From Hominimerdicola alba (GTDB lineage: Bacteria > Bacillota > Clostridia > Oscillospirales > Ruminococcaceae), in contig NZ_FOAT01000005.1 in the NCBI RefSeq assembly GCF_900109655.1, positions 126,001-190,000 on the forward strand: a DNA stretch of 64,000 nt. The letters run 5' to 3'. The stretch's first letter is position 1. Each line of letters begins with the position of its first letter. Made by a program: the position numbers and the translations under genes. The notes beneath the pieces were generated by a model. The model had not been told where the DNA came from, made no database searches, and saw only the letters and a program-made list of their open reading frames with translations. Below, piece after piece: positions 16,139 through 24,153 of this stretch.

Positions 16139-17311
16139 TTACCTCCGCTGCGGTGAATTCAAGGGGTATGTCGCGATGTGTCCGCGCTGTTCGCTAAGTC
16201 CGTCCTTTTCGCTGTAAAGAGCCACTGCGGGCATATCTCTCGAAAGGAATGCCGCGATGCCCTCAGCCACGGAATAGGCACCGCACTTTGAAAATGCGAT
16301 GATATCCCCTCTTTCAAGGGCAGGCAGAGTTGCCTTGCGCACAAGGATATCCGCGGTGGTACACAGACTTCCGCAAAGGCAGTAGTCGCTTTCCTCACCC
16401 GATCTATCCAAGACTTCTATGGGCGGCACTTTCATAGCCATGTTCTGACCGTAGTAGTTCACATGATTTATACCGCCGTCGCATATCACGTAATTTATAT
16501 CATTTGTGGTCTTAATGTCCATTACTTTGGTCAGATAGCTTCCGCATACAGCCGCGAAGAATCTGCCCATCTCAACTGTCAGGGGATACTTCTCAGCAAA
16601 TGCTTTCACTACCTCGGACACTTCTTCAAGCAGCGCAATATCGGTGCTTTCGGTAAAATCCTTGTAATACTCCACCGCCAGCCCCGTGCCGTACTCTATA
16701 TGCGAGGGCTTGTAGCCATGCTCGTTTTCAAGCTCGGTGCAAAGCTCATCTAAAAGCGAAAGCTCCTTTTCGATGGTCTTCACCTTAGTTTTCTGCGTAC
16801 CTGTAAAATAATGCAGACCAATTATCTCAACGCCCGCAAACTGATCTCTGCGGTCGATAATGTCCAGAAGATCGGACTTATCCATACCAAACTGACTGCC
16901 ATGTGCCAGCCTGAGTATCATCTTAACCTTACCGCCGTTTTTAACTGCGCACTCGTTTATAAATTCAGCGTGCAGTTTGCTTTCAGCAGTGAATATCGCA
17001 ACGCCGTCAGCATAAGCACGTGCGATATCCTCCTCTGTCTTGTTCACACCCGAGAAAATTATCTTGTCAAGTGGCGCACCCACTTTTTCGCATATGCTCA
17101 GCTCTCCCGGAGAGCATACTTCGATATACGAAAACTCCTCGGGCAGTGCCGCCAGCAGAAAAGGGTTCGCCTTTATGGAATAGCAAAGCCCGACCCTGTC
17201 ACCGAAGGCATTTTTTACCGCCGCTGTGCGCTTTGCGAAAGCATCGGTATCAAACACATAGCAGGGCGTGCCTAGGGTGTGAGCCGCCTTTTTTAATATC
17301 TCTTTCTCCAT
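16139..17311 (-). CDS. Fold-type III PLP enzyme (LysA-like decarboxylase)
   Basis: This 390-aa protein resembles diaminopimelate/ornithine decarboxylases. The PLP lysine is in CYSIKANP near residue 48. Other family features are the HYFTGTQ segment, the phosphate-binding VEMGRFFAAVCG and the C-terminal CGSLCTTADI motif, where the active-site Cys and Asp of this fold lie. It is not a standard LysA: the expected EPGR reads EMGR and the CESGD motif is replaced. Its place between a carrier protein and an MBOAT gene suggests that it makes or modifies the amino group that is loaded. Known dlt operons do not contain such an enzyme. Decarboxylase versus racemase activity is undecided. Confidence 0.8.
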   Translation of the reverse strand: MEKEILKKAAHTLGTPCYVFDTDAFAKRTAAVKNAFGDRVGLCYSIKANPFLLAALPEEFSYIEVCSPGELSICEKVGAPLDKIIFSGVNKTEEDIARAYADGVAIFTAESKLHAEFINECAVKNGGKVKMILRLAHGSQFGMDKSDLLDIIDRRDQFAGVEIIGLHYFTGTQKTKVKTIEKELSLLDELCTELENEHGYKPSHIEYGTGLAVEYYKDFTESTDIALLEEVSEVVKAFAEKYPLTVEMGRFFAAVCGSYLTKVMDIKTTNDINYVICDGGINHVNYYGQNMAMKVPPIEVLDRSGEESDYCLCGSLCTTADILVRKATLPALERGDIIAFSKCGAYSVAEGIAAFLSRDMPAVALYSEKDGLSEQRGHIATYPLNSPQRR

Positions 17312-17320
17312 GCCGCGGTA

Positions 17321-17554
17321 TCAGTCCTCGTCCTGAAGCTTTTCGATGAGAGCCATCATGCCCTCGATGCTGTTGAAGTTATCGGGCACAAGATTGCCCA
17401 CCTCTATCTCGATATCAAACTCATCGTTCATAGCTGTTACCATCGATACTATATCGAATGAATCCAGCACGCCGTCAGTTATGAGCTGCTTTTCATTTTC
17501 AAAATCAACATCTGGTCTTATCTCTTCCAGTAATTCTAAAAGCTGTTCTTTCAT
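17321..17554 (-). CDS. Acyl/peptidyl carrier protein (DltC-like)
   Basis: This is a 77-aa acidic carrier protein. The phosphopantetheine serine is in DGVLDSFDIVSMV. The length and charge fit DltC or a stand-alone ACP/PCP. It would carry a thioester-bound amino acid activated by the upstream ligase. GGAGG precedes the ATG. It is separated from the ligase gene by 132 bp containing the hairpin repeat copy B, and is followed by the PLP enzyme after 9 bp. Confidence 0.88.
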   Translation of the reverse strand: MKEQLLELLEEIRPDVDFENEKQLITDGVLDSFDIVSMVTAMNDEFDIEIEVGNLVPDNFNSIEGMMALIEKLQDED

Positions 17555-17580
17555 GGTTTGTTCCTCCTACGTTTCATAGA

Positions 17581-17670
17581 AAACGACTTCGAAATTGCTG
17601 CTTTGAGAACTTCGCAAAAGCATATATCGAACTTTTACTCGTTCTCAAAGTGCAATTTCTGAAGTCTTTT
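17581..17670. repeat. Dispersed hairpin repeat, copy B (inside operon)
   Basis: A 90-bp palindrome with the same core as copies at 7417-7504 and 49060-49152. The CTTTGAGAAC/GTTCTCAAAG part of the stem is perfect. It lies between the ligase stop codon and the carrier-protein start within one operon, so it is probably transcribed. Confidence 0.85.
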
Positions 17671-17686
17671 ACTATACCTTAAATCC

Positions 17687-19192
17687 TTACTTCATCATAT
17701 CCGCAAGTGTGCGCATATCTGTCTTGCCGTTTGCAAGACGCGGGAGCTCTTCAAGCTGTATCAGCTTGCGGGGCACCATAAATCCGGGAAGTATCCCCCT
17801 GAAATGCACCGCTGCCTCCTTGACCGTTGCCGTACCTGTGTAGAAAAGATATATAAGCTCTTTCTCTTTGAGGTACATGGCGCAGCATTCTCTGATGCTT
17901 TCCAGTCTAAGTGCGGCATTTTCTATCTCTGAAAGCTCCACCCTGTGACCAAGGTGCTTTATCTGTCTGTCCTTGCGTCCATTGAACCACAGCACACCGC
18001 TTTCATCGAATATCCCGTAATCTCCTGTTTTATAGATAAGTTCATTGTATGCACCGTTCAGCGGGTGCTGAATGAACGAACTGTCTGTAAGTTCCTTATT
18101 GTTGTAATATCCCAGCGCGAGTATGGGTCCGCTGACGCATATCTCGCCCTGTTCGCCTGTTTTCACAGGCTTGTTTTCATCGTCAAGCAGGAACACCCTG
18201 TAATTCCTGTAAGGTCTGCCGATGGGGAGAGTGTCACCCTCCTCAACGATACCATCAACTTCGTGATAGGTGCAGGATGCCGTACACTCGGTAGGTCCGT
18301 ACTGGTTGACGAATTTGCATTCGGGAAGTTCCTTCTGCCATACTCTAAGGGCACTGCAGGGCATCACCGAGCCCGAGAAGCATACCTTTCTCAGGTACTC
18401 AGGCTTTTCGCCCTCAAAGGCTTTCAGCTTGACCGCTATGGTGAATACCGAAACGCTCCAGCCCACGGCAGTGACTTTCCTCTCGTTCATCACCCTGAAA
18501 AGCTCTGCGGGCATCATGAAGCACTGCTTGGGTATTATGAACATCGACGCACCTGTGAATATAGGCACATAGATATCCCTTACCGCCGCGATATAATCAA
18601 GGGGCGACTGATTGCCCAGCACATCGCTGTCATCTATCTTCATGACTTCGAGATACGCGCTTATGTAGCACATCAGGGACATCATGGAAGTTATAACGCC
18701 CTTTGGCTTGCCTGTTGAACCCGAGGTGAATATCACGTAAAGGGGGTCATCAGCGCAGGCATAACGCGCCCTTTCATCGAGGGCAGGCTGATCTATCTCG
18801 TGAGCCGCAAGTTCCTCGGCTGACAGTATCTCGCCCTCAAAGCCCAGTTCACGGGCTGTCTTCATTCCCTCCTCGTCTGCGATGAGCAGTTTCGGCTGAA
18901 GCACCGAGAGTATATCCCTTAGTCTGGCTTTGGGCTGAGTGCTGTCCATAGGTGCGTAGAAGCAGCCCGCGTACACGATGCCCAGGAATATCACCGGGGT
19001 ATGGACACGTCTGCCCGACATCACAGCCACAGGACATCTTGCGGGTATCTTCTCCGCAAGGGCACTGCCTATACGCTTAGCGCGTTCGGTGACCTCGGAA
19101 AAACTCAGGCTCTCATCACTGTCGGAGTAGGCAATTTTTGTTTTGAATCTGTCCGCTGTTTTTTCCAGCAGACGAAGTACATTCAATTCCAT
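17687..19192 (-). CDS. Amino-acid adenylating ligase (DltA-like)
   Basis: This AMP-forming ligase of 501 aa activates a carboxylic acid, probably an amino acid, and loads it on the carrier protein. The ATP-binding loop FTSGSTGKPKG, the NQYGPTEC motif, the GDYG and GRKDRQIK hinge motifs and the catalytic lysine in LANGKTD are present. The overall layout and length match DltA (D-alanine:carrier ligase), but substrate specificity cannot be read reliably. I chose ATG at 19192, where GGAGAG lies upstream. It is the first gene of the operon, behind a TTGACG/TACAAT promoter. Confidence 0.85.
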   Translation of the reverse strand: MELNVLRLLEKTADRFKTKIAYSDSDESLSFSEVTERAKRIGSALAEKIPARCPVAVMSGRRVHTPVIFLGIVYAGCFYAPMDSTQPKARLRDILSVLQPKLLIADEEGMKTARELGFEGEILSAEELAAHEIDQPALDERARYACADDPLYVIFTSGSTGKPKGVITSMMSLMCYISAYLEVMKIDDSDVLGNQSPLDYIAAVRDIYVPIFTGASMFIIPKQCFMMPAELFRVMNERKVTAVGWSVSVFTIAVKLKAFEGEKPEYLRKVCFSGSVMPCSALRVWQKELPECKFVNQYGPTECTASCTYHEVDGIVEEGDTLPIGRPYRNYRVFLLDDENKPVKTGEQGEICVSGPILALGYYNNKELTDSSFIQHPLNGAYNELIYKTGDYGIFDESGVLWFNGRKDRQIKHLGHRVELSEIENAALRLESIRECCAMYLKEKELIYLFYTGTATVKEAAVHFRGILPGFMVPRKLIQLEELPRLANGKTDMRTLADMMK

Positions 19193-19252
19193 TTTTTGTT
19201 CTCTCCTGCTATTATATCTATTGTGAAAATGTGCAACATTATCCACACTATC

Positions 19253-19281
19253 ATTGTATCACTTACCGCCGTGAACGTCAA
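19253..19281 (-). promoter_or_regulatory. Promoter of the dlt-like operon
   Basis: Minus-strand TTGACG (19276-19281) and TACAAT (19253-19258), 17-bp spacer, about 60 bp ahead of the ligase ATG. Confidence 0.65.
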
Positions 19282-19528
19282 TATCCATTCTTCACAATTA
19301 CGATATTATGCATTTCTCAATTGTTATCATAATTGAGTATTTTTGGATTTTCTGTTAACGTGCACATGTTTTCGATAAACAAAAGTACAAAAAAGAGGAC
19401 AACCAAAACATAGCATTCAAATCGGCAGAGCCAGTCCGGACAAGCCTCGAAAGGCGGTACGCTTTCCGGCTGTGCAAGGGGTGATTTTATCAAAAGCTGT
19501 TTTTCTGAAAAAAATTTTTGAAAAGCAC
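19282..19528. other. Intergenic region between the dlt-like operon and the tRNA promoter
   Basis: No convincing gene. A 72-codon minus-strand frame (19317-19535) contains one hydrophobic stretch and ends in a segment (MCTLTE) resembling the small membrane protein at 20792-20992. It has no ribosome binding site and runs into the tRNA promoter, so it may be a decayed relative. Confidence 0.5.
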
Positions 19529-19557
19529 TTGACATATCATAAAAAAGATGCTATAAT
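19529..19557 (+). promoter_or_regulatory. Promoter of the tRNA-Lys/tRNA-Leu genes
   Basis: TTGACA (19529-19534) and TATAAT (19552-19557) with a 17-bp spacer, a full consensus promoter as expected for stable RNA. Confidence 0.85.
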
Positions 19558-19592
19558 ATACGAGTTGTTATGAGAGTTATCTCAGAGCAAAT

Positions 19593-19665
19593 GAGCCATT
19601 AGCTCAGTTGGCAGAGCATTTGACTTTTAATCAAAGGGTCTGGAGTTCGAATCTCCAATGGCTCA
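19593..19665 (+). tRNA. tRNA-Lys (anticodon UUU)
   Basis: The 73-nt sequence folds as a standard cloverleaf. The acceptor arms are GAGCCAT/ATGGCTC, the anticodon loop reads CTTTTAA and the T-loop is GTTCGAATC. The CCA end is not encoded. Confidence 0.96.
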
Positions 19666-19705
19666 TTTATCGCCTTCGGTACTTATCGGGGGCGGTATTT
19701 TATAT

Positions 19706-19787
19706 GCGGGTGTGGTGAAATTGGCAGACACGTTAGATTTAGGTTCTAATGCCGAACGGTGTGCAGGTTCAAGTCCTGTCACCCGCA
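19706..19787 (+). tRNA. tRNA-Leu (anticodon UAG)
   Basis: An 82-nt class II tRNA with a long variable arm. The acceptor arms are GCGGGTG/CACCCGC and the anticodon loop reads TTTAGGT. CCA is not encoded. It is cotranscribed with tRNA-Lys, 40 bp upstream. Confidence 0.95.
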
Positions 19788-19870
19788 CTTGGCACGGATA
19801 AGCTCCGTGCCTTATTTTATATTAAGGAGTTGTCTTTTTGACAAATAGCAAAATGGAGATAGCAGCGTAA

Positions 19871-19910
19871 ACGGGACGGTTTGCGAATACTATCTGCACA
19901 AACCTCCCGT
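19871..19910 (+). other. Leader stem-loop ahead of the acetyltransferase gene
   Basis: ACGGGACGGTTTG pairs with CAAACCTCCCGT with one bulge, about 30 bp upstream of the start codon. It could be a weak attenuator or regulatory hairpin. There is no T-run. Confidence 0.45.
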
Positions 19911-19940
19911 GGGCGGTCAACACTATCAGGAGGATAAAAA

Positions 19941-20600
19941 ATGAAAATTACAGACTATATCATTCGACAGGAAACAGAAAAGGACTACCGCGAGGTAGAG
20001 GAAATGGCTCGTGAGGCGTTCTGGAATCTCAGCGTTCCGGGGTGCAGTGAGCACTACTTTATACATCTTCTCAGACAGCACAAGGCGTTTCTGCCGCAGC
20101 TTGACTACGTAATCGAAAGCGATGGCATGATACTGGGCTGTGTGATGTACTCGGAATCGGATATAACCGATGAACAGGGCAACAGGAAGACCGTGCTGAC
20201 CATGGGACCTCTCTGCGTAAAAAAAGATTATCAGCGGCAGGGGCTTGGCAAGGCACTGCTTGAATACACTTTCAGGCTGGCGGAAGAGATGGGCTATGAT
20301 ACCGTGATAAACTTCGGCAACCCAGATAACTACGTTGCACGGGGCTATAAAAGCTGTCTGAAGTACAACGTATGCTTTGAGGGAGATATCTACCCTTCGG
20401 CACTGCTGGTGAAGACACTGAAAGACGGTGTGTTCGATGGCAGAAAATGGTATTATCACCAGAACGATGCCGCTGACCCCTGCGACGATGAACAGGCGGT
20501 GGCTGAGTACGATGCGCTTTTTCCGCCAAAGGAAAAGACATGGCAGCCAAGTCAGGAAGAGTTCTTTATCCACAGCCATTCACTGATGCGGCGCGAATGA
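19941..20600 (+). CDS. GNAT-family N-acetyltransferase
   Basis: This 219-aa protein carries the GNAT acetyl-CoA-binding motif as VKKDYQRQGLGKALLEY (about residues 93-109). The core domain covers roughly residues 5-150. A C-terminal extension of about 60 residues continues with KWYYHQNDAADP. The substrate is unknown. Members with this extension are usually annotated only as N-acetyltransferases. A GGAGG ribosome binding site precedes the ATG. The gene follows tRNA-Leu after 150 bp and ends before a CCCCGAAGCG/CGCTTCGGGG hairpin. Confidence 0.9.
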   Translation: MKITDYIIRQETEKDYREVEEMAREAFWNLSVPGCSEHYFIHLLRQHKAFLPQLDYVIESDGMILGCVMYSESDITDEQGNRKTVLTMGPLCVKKDYQRQGLGKALLEYTFRLAEEMGYDTVINFGNPDNYVARGYKSCLKYNVCFEGDIYPSALLVKTLKDGVFDGRKWYYHQNDAADPCDDEQAVAEYDALFPPKEKTWQPSQEEFFIHSHSLMRRE

Positions 20601-20632
20601 TGTTTATGACGGATACCCATATAAAAGTTTTA

Positions 20633-20661
20633 CCCCGAAGCGTTTCAAAAGCGCTTCGGGG
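20633..20661 (+). terminator. Hairpin terminator after the acetyltransferase gene
   Basis: Ten-base perfect stem CCCCGAAGCG/CGCTTCGGGG followed by a T-rich but interrupted tract. Confidence 0.65.
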
Positions 20662-20791
20662 CATTGTATTTATTTTATCTGCTCAGATAAATCAGAATTT
20701 GCCCTCGGGCGGGCGGCTCGTATCCGCCTATTATCGGTAAGCGGAGCATTAAAGTTTTGTGTGACGGCGGGTCTGTAAGTAGTGAAATAAA

Positions 20792-20992
20792 TCAGAATTT
20801 ATCATAAACTGCGAATATCAAACAAAGTACAGTAGCTGTAATACCCGCAATCATAGATATGACGTTTAATAGTAATATTTTTTTAATCCTCTCGTCGCTA
20901 CTTTCTTTATATCTTTTTGAATTACGCTTGTATTCTGTTAATGTGCAAATATTCAAAAGACAAAATATGATAAAAAAAATCCAATATTTCAT
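20792..20992 (-). CDS. Small two-helix membrane protein
   Basis: This protein of 66 aa begins MKYWIFFIIFCLLNICTL, a membrane helix. A short basic loop (KRNSKRYKES) follows, then a second helix containing MIAGITATVLCLIF. It is not recognised. I chose ATG at 20992 with GGAG upstream. The longer in-frame start at 21061 lies inside the -35 box of a consensus promoter and is ruled out. It is a single-gene unit downstream of the ABC exporter operon. Confidence 0.65.
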   Translation of the reverse strand: MKYWIFFIIFCLLNICTLTEYKRNSKRYKESSDERIKKILLLNVISMIAGITATVLCLIFAVYDKF

Positions 20993-21032
20993 ATCAACTG
21001 CTCCAATAAATTCCGATTTATATTGATAATTA

Positions 21033-21061
21033 ATTATATCACTGCTTTGACGCATTGTCAA
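21033..21061 (-). promoter_or_regulatory. Promoter of the small membrane protein
   Basis: Minus-strand TTGACA (21056-21061) and TATAAT (21033-21038), 17-bp spacer: full consensus, placed immediately after the stop codon of the ABC permease gene. Confidence 0.85.
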
Positions 21062-21065
21062 CGGA

Positions 21066-22667
21066 CTACCCCCGCTTTTCGGCTAAGGACATAGCCCTCA
21101 GGTACGAAAGCAGTGCAAGGACAGCGGTTATGGGTATCAGTATTGCAGTTACAAGCAGTGGGGACATGATGGTGCCCAGGTATACCACAAGCACGGTAAG
21201 ACCCATGGTCACGAACATATTCGGTAACATATATATGACAACTGCCGTGCCCTGCTTGATGACTTCCACCTCGTTCTCCCAGTCAAGGCGCATATGCTTT
21301 ATGCCGCATACACAGCCCCATGCGCTGGAAAATGCACACTGGCATATCACCAGTACTATAAGCAGTAAGGTGTTCGGTAGTGATGCCTTTGCCGATATGC
21401 TGAAAGTCAGGGTGGCGAAGACCGCAAAGGGGACTGTCAGGTACATATTGAAGAGCATCTTGCCCTGATAGAGCGTCTTTTTGCTGATGGGCAGGCTTTG
21501 CACTATCCAGTAGTTCCTGCCTTCGAGAGAGGGCGTGAATGCCGTTGTGGCTACCATTCCCACGAAGAAATATGCGATGAAGGGAAAGGCAGGGATAAGC
21601 ATTTCTACGGTGAGGGGCGAACCTTTTGTCATGGAGCTCAAAACTTTCTGAGGGTCGATGAACAGCACCGCAACGCCTGCCACAAAGCACATTATCTCGC
21701 CGATAAGGGCGTTTGTCATGTATACCACGGAGCCTGTCATGCGCCTGAATTCCTTGAAAGCTATGGCGTTCACAAGGTTTTTCTGCTTCTGCTCTTTCAT
21801 CACGAATCCGCCGGAAGCCGCGTGTGATCTCAGTGCGGAGTTTATCTTTCGGTATGACCTGCCCACGGGGATAAAGGTCACGATGAACAGGACAAGGGTC
21901 ACAGCTATGAAGATAAGCATATGCAGTACATTCAGGTCGGTGACAGCGCCCTTGAACCACTTCATGGGCAGATATATCCTGCTTGCCTTGTTGGTGGTCG
22001 CGGAGAGGGTGTTCAGCGTATCTTTCACCTTGTTGTTCTGGAACATATCCTGCAGGAAGAACCTCAGCCCGAAGCACAGCCCCACAAAGGCTATGGAGAT
22101 GACTGTCTGGGCGATGGTCTTGTTTTTGAAGCCCGAGCCGAGCCTTGCTATTATAAAGCCGATGAATGCCGCCGCAAGCATGGGTATTATGGGCAGGAGA
22201 AGCGAGAGTATCAGCCACAGGGGATAGACTATGACCGAGGGCTTTGCGTATATGCCGTAGCCCGCCATCATGGATACCGAAACGCTCATATACCAGGGCA
22301 GGCTAGTGATATACATATACATGAACTTGCACGCCGCGATGTTTTTCGGCTCAAAGGGCAGTGACATCAGCATATCGTATTCCTTGAAGCCGAAGAGGTA
22401 TCCGTTTGTTTTGAAGAGGGTGAAGACGAAAGCCAGCAGGGATATCACCATGGCACACATATCGGGGATAAATGCTGTCAGCCCAAATTTGCCGTAGCCT
22501 ATGCAGTTTGCCACACAGTAGCACATCAGCATGAGATACAGTAACACAGCCCCTATCCAGCCCCCGACTATCTTACCGCGCTTTTTTCTGTCCTTACAGT
22601 GTTTATAGCAGTTGGCTCTGCTGGTGGATTTCAGCAGAGTTCTTAGCAAAATAATATTCTTATTCAT
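21066..22667 (-). CDS. ABC-2 type exporter permease
   Basis: This 533-aa membrane protein has about 12 hydrophobic segments. It is the membrane half of an ABC exporter with the ATPase encoded directly upstream; the genes overlap by 8 bp. The N-terminal cytoplasmic start contains CYKHCKDRKKRGK, and the layout matches the large permeases found in YtrB/BcrA-type systems of Firmicutes. The transported compound is unknown. Such exporters are often linked to resistance to antimicrobial peptides or to membrane stress. Its last codons abut the promoter of the next gene. Confidence 0.85.
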   Translation of the reverse strand: MNKNIILLRTLLKSTSRANCYKHCKDRKKRGKIVGGWIGAVLLYLMLMCYCVANCIGYGKFGLTAFIPDMCAMVISLLAFVFTLFKTNGYLFGFKEYDMLMSLPFEPKNIAACKFMYMYITSLPWYMSVSVSMMAGYGIYAKPSVIVYPLWLILSLLLPIIPMLAAAFIGFIIARLGSGFKNKTIAQTVISIAFVGLCFGLRFFLQDMFQNNKVKDTLNTLSATTNKASRIYLPMKWFKGAVTDLNVLHMLIFIAVTLVLFIVTFIPVGRSYRKINSALRSHAASGGFVMKEQKQKNLVNAIAFKEFRRMTGSVVYMTNALIGEIMCFVAGVAVLFIDPQKVLSSMTKGSPLTVEMLIPAFPFIAYFFVGMVATTAFTPSLEGRNYWIVQSLPISKKTLYQGKMLFNMYLTVPFAVFATLTFSISAKASLPNTLLLIVLVICQCAFSSAWGCVCGIKHMRLDWENEVEVIKQGTAVVIYMLPNMFVTMGLTVLVVYLGTIMSPLLVTAILIPITAVLALLSYLRAMSLAEKRG

Positions 22668-23388
22668 CTGCTACCTCCAGGAATACATCTTCCAGCGAAT
22701 CGCCCCGGGTGAGTTCTTCCATAGTGCCCTGAGCGATTATCCTGCCCTGCTTGATGATAGCCACCTTGTTGCAGAGCTTTTCGGCAACGTCCAGCACATG
22801 GGTGGAAAAGAATATCGCCGTGCCTTTTTCGCATATCTCGTGCATTATCTGTTTGAGGATGAAAGCGGCTTTGGGGTCAAGTCCCACAAAGGGCTCGTCC
22901 AGCACAAGAAGCTTAGGTTCGTGTATCAGCGCCGAGATTATCGCCAGTTTCTGCTTCATGCCGTGGGAATATGAACTTATCAGGTCGCCGAGAGAATCGG
23001 TTATCTCGAACCTGTCTGCATAATTCTTGATGCGCTGCTGTCTTTCAGATGCGCTTATGCCGAAGACATCGGATATGAAATCAAGGTACTGTATACCCGT
23101 CAGATTCTCGTAAAGGTCGGGGTTATCGGGGATATAAGCGGTTATCTTCTTACATTCGAGAGAGTCTGTCTTTACCGAATGACCATCGATGAAAATATCG
23201 CCCTCGGTGAAATCCAGCACGCCCACCACTGCACGTATTGTGGTGGATTTTCCTGCGCCGTTATGACCGATGAACCCGTAGATATCGCCCCTTTCAACGG
23301 TTATGGACACATTGTCCGCGGCTTTTTTGCCCTCTCCGTAGGTCTTGGTGTATCCTTTTATCTCCAGCATAGCTTTTTTGTTTCCCAT
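22660..23388 (-). CDS. ABC exporter ATP-binding protein
   Basis: This 242-aa ATPase has Walker A GHNGAGKSTT, signature SSYSHGMKQKL, Walker B LLVLDEPFVGLD and the switch histidine in FFSTHVLD. The type is that of BcrA/YtrB exporters. GGAGG lies upstream of the ATG at 23388. It is the first gene of a two-gene operon and probably energises the permease that follows. The promoter has a 19-bp perfect palindrome over its -10 box, which suggests control by a dimeric repressor such as a GntR/YtrA-type protein. None is encoded next to it. Confidence 0.93.
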   Translation of the reverse strand: MGNKKAMLEIKGYTKTYGEGKKAADNVSITVERGDIYGFIGHNGAGKSTTIRAVVGVLDFTEGDIFIDGHSVKTDSLECKKITAYIPDNPDLYENLTGIQYLDFISDVFGISASERQQRIKNYADRFEITDSLGDLISSYSHGMKQKLAIISALIHEPKLLVLDEPFVGLDPKAAFILKQIMHEICEKGTAIFFSTHVLDVAEKLCNKVAIIKQGRIIAQGTMEELTRGDSLEDVFLEVADE

Positions 23389-23449
23389 AAGCTTACCTCC
23401 GTTATTTGTTCTCTCTGTGCGGGGGATATCCCCACGCTATATATTTATT

Positions 23450-23488
23450 TGATATCATAATGATATCACACTTTTCGTAATTTGTCAA
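23450..23488 (-). promoter_or_regulatory. Promoter of the ABC exporter with palindromic operator
   Basis: Minus-strand TTGACA (23483-23488) and TATCAT (23460-23465) are 17 bp apart. A perfect 19-bp palindrome, TGATATCATAATGATATCA on the plus strand (23450-23468), covers the -10 box and is a likely repressor site. Confidence 0.75.
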
Positions 23489-23554
23489 TAGGTGAGTACA
23501 GGGCTGGGGGATAATGTTATCATAATCCTTTTCACTATCACCCTTTTACCCCCA

Positions 23555-23606
23555 AAAAGTTGTACGTTTTTGTACAACTCTTGCAGAAATATGTCCGAGT
23601 TAAAAT
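23555..23606 (+). repeat. Dispersed GTTGTAC hairpin repeat, copy 1
   Basis: A hairpin GTTGTAC/GTACAAC with a T-rich loop is followed by CTTGCAGAAATATGTCCGAG. The same stretch recurs in the same orientation at 63132-63183. The flanks are non-coding in both places. Confidence 0.8.
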
Positions 23607-23705
23607 ATAAATCATTTGTCTGTACATAGGGCGATGGGTCTTTTTGTGGAGGATATACAGAAGATATAGGGTCATTTTTGAATTTGTAAATTTAAAAAAA
23701 GGCAT

Positions 23706-23727
23706 AAAAAAAGCCCCTCTCAGGGCA
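23706..23727 (-). terminator. Terminator after tRNA-Thr
   Basis: Minus-strand GCCCTGAGAGGGGC hairpin followed by seven T. Between it and the tRNA lie two more short stem-loops (23789-23826 and 23829-23856). Confidence 0.75.
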
Positions 23728-23864
23728 TAAAGCAACAGCCCGCTGACACAACATAACGTCATGCCAGCGGACTGCGCTTACCAATTCAATTTAACCAAGA
23801 TAAGGATGTTATCCGATCCTTATTAGTAAACACCCCCGGGAAGACCCGAAAGTGTTAACTATAA

Positions 23865-23937
23865 AGCTGGTGACGGGATTCGAACCTGCGACCTGCTCAT
23901 TACGAATGAGCTGCACTACCAGCTGTGCTACACCAGC
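23865..23937 (-). tRNA. tRNA-Thr (anticodon CGU)
   Basis: The 73-nt cloverleaf has acceptor arms GCTGGTG/CACCAGC, anticodon loop TTCGTAA and T-loop GTTCGAATC. CCA is not encoded. A consensus promoter lies directly upstream. Confidence 0.95.
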
Positions 23938-23963
23938 GTGTTGAATATTCAATCAACTTTAAT

Positions 23964-23992
23964 ATTATACACTACTTTAGCTGATTTGTCAA
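23964..23992 (-). promoter_or_regulatory. tRNA-Thr promoter
   Basis: Minus-strand TTGACA (23987-23992) and TATAAT (23964-23969), 17-bp spacer. Confidence 0.85.
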
Positions 23993-24084
23993 GTACGGCA
24001 CAGCCAAAATTACCGACCTCTGCCGCCGATGCTGACAGTCCTGTGAAAATGACTTAACAGTATGATAAAAATTCTATCTAGCCC

Positions 24085-24113
24085 TTGCAAAATTTAAAGG
24101 TATATGTTATAAT
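24085..24113 (+). promoter_or_regulatory. Promoter of the Asp23-fakA operon
   Basis: TTGCAA (24085-24090) and TATAAT (24108-24113) with a 17-bp spacer, 40 bp ahead of the first start codon. Confidence 0.7.
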
Positions 24114-24153
24114 GTAGCTTGATAGATTTTGTTTCACCAAGGGAGGCGTTTGT

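Noticed and set aside
23538-23762. 74-aa minus-strand frame near the tRNA-Thr terminator
   Set aside because: It spans the dispersed repeat and the terminator, has no ribosome binding site and shows no family resemblance.
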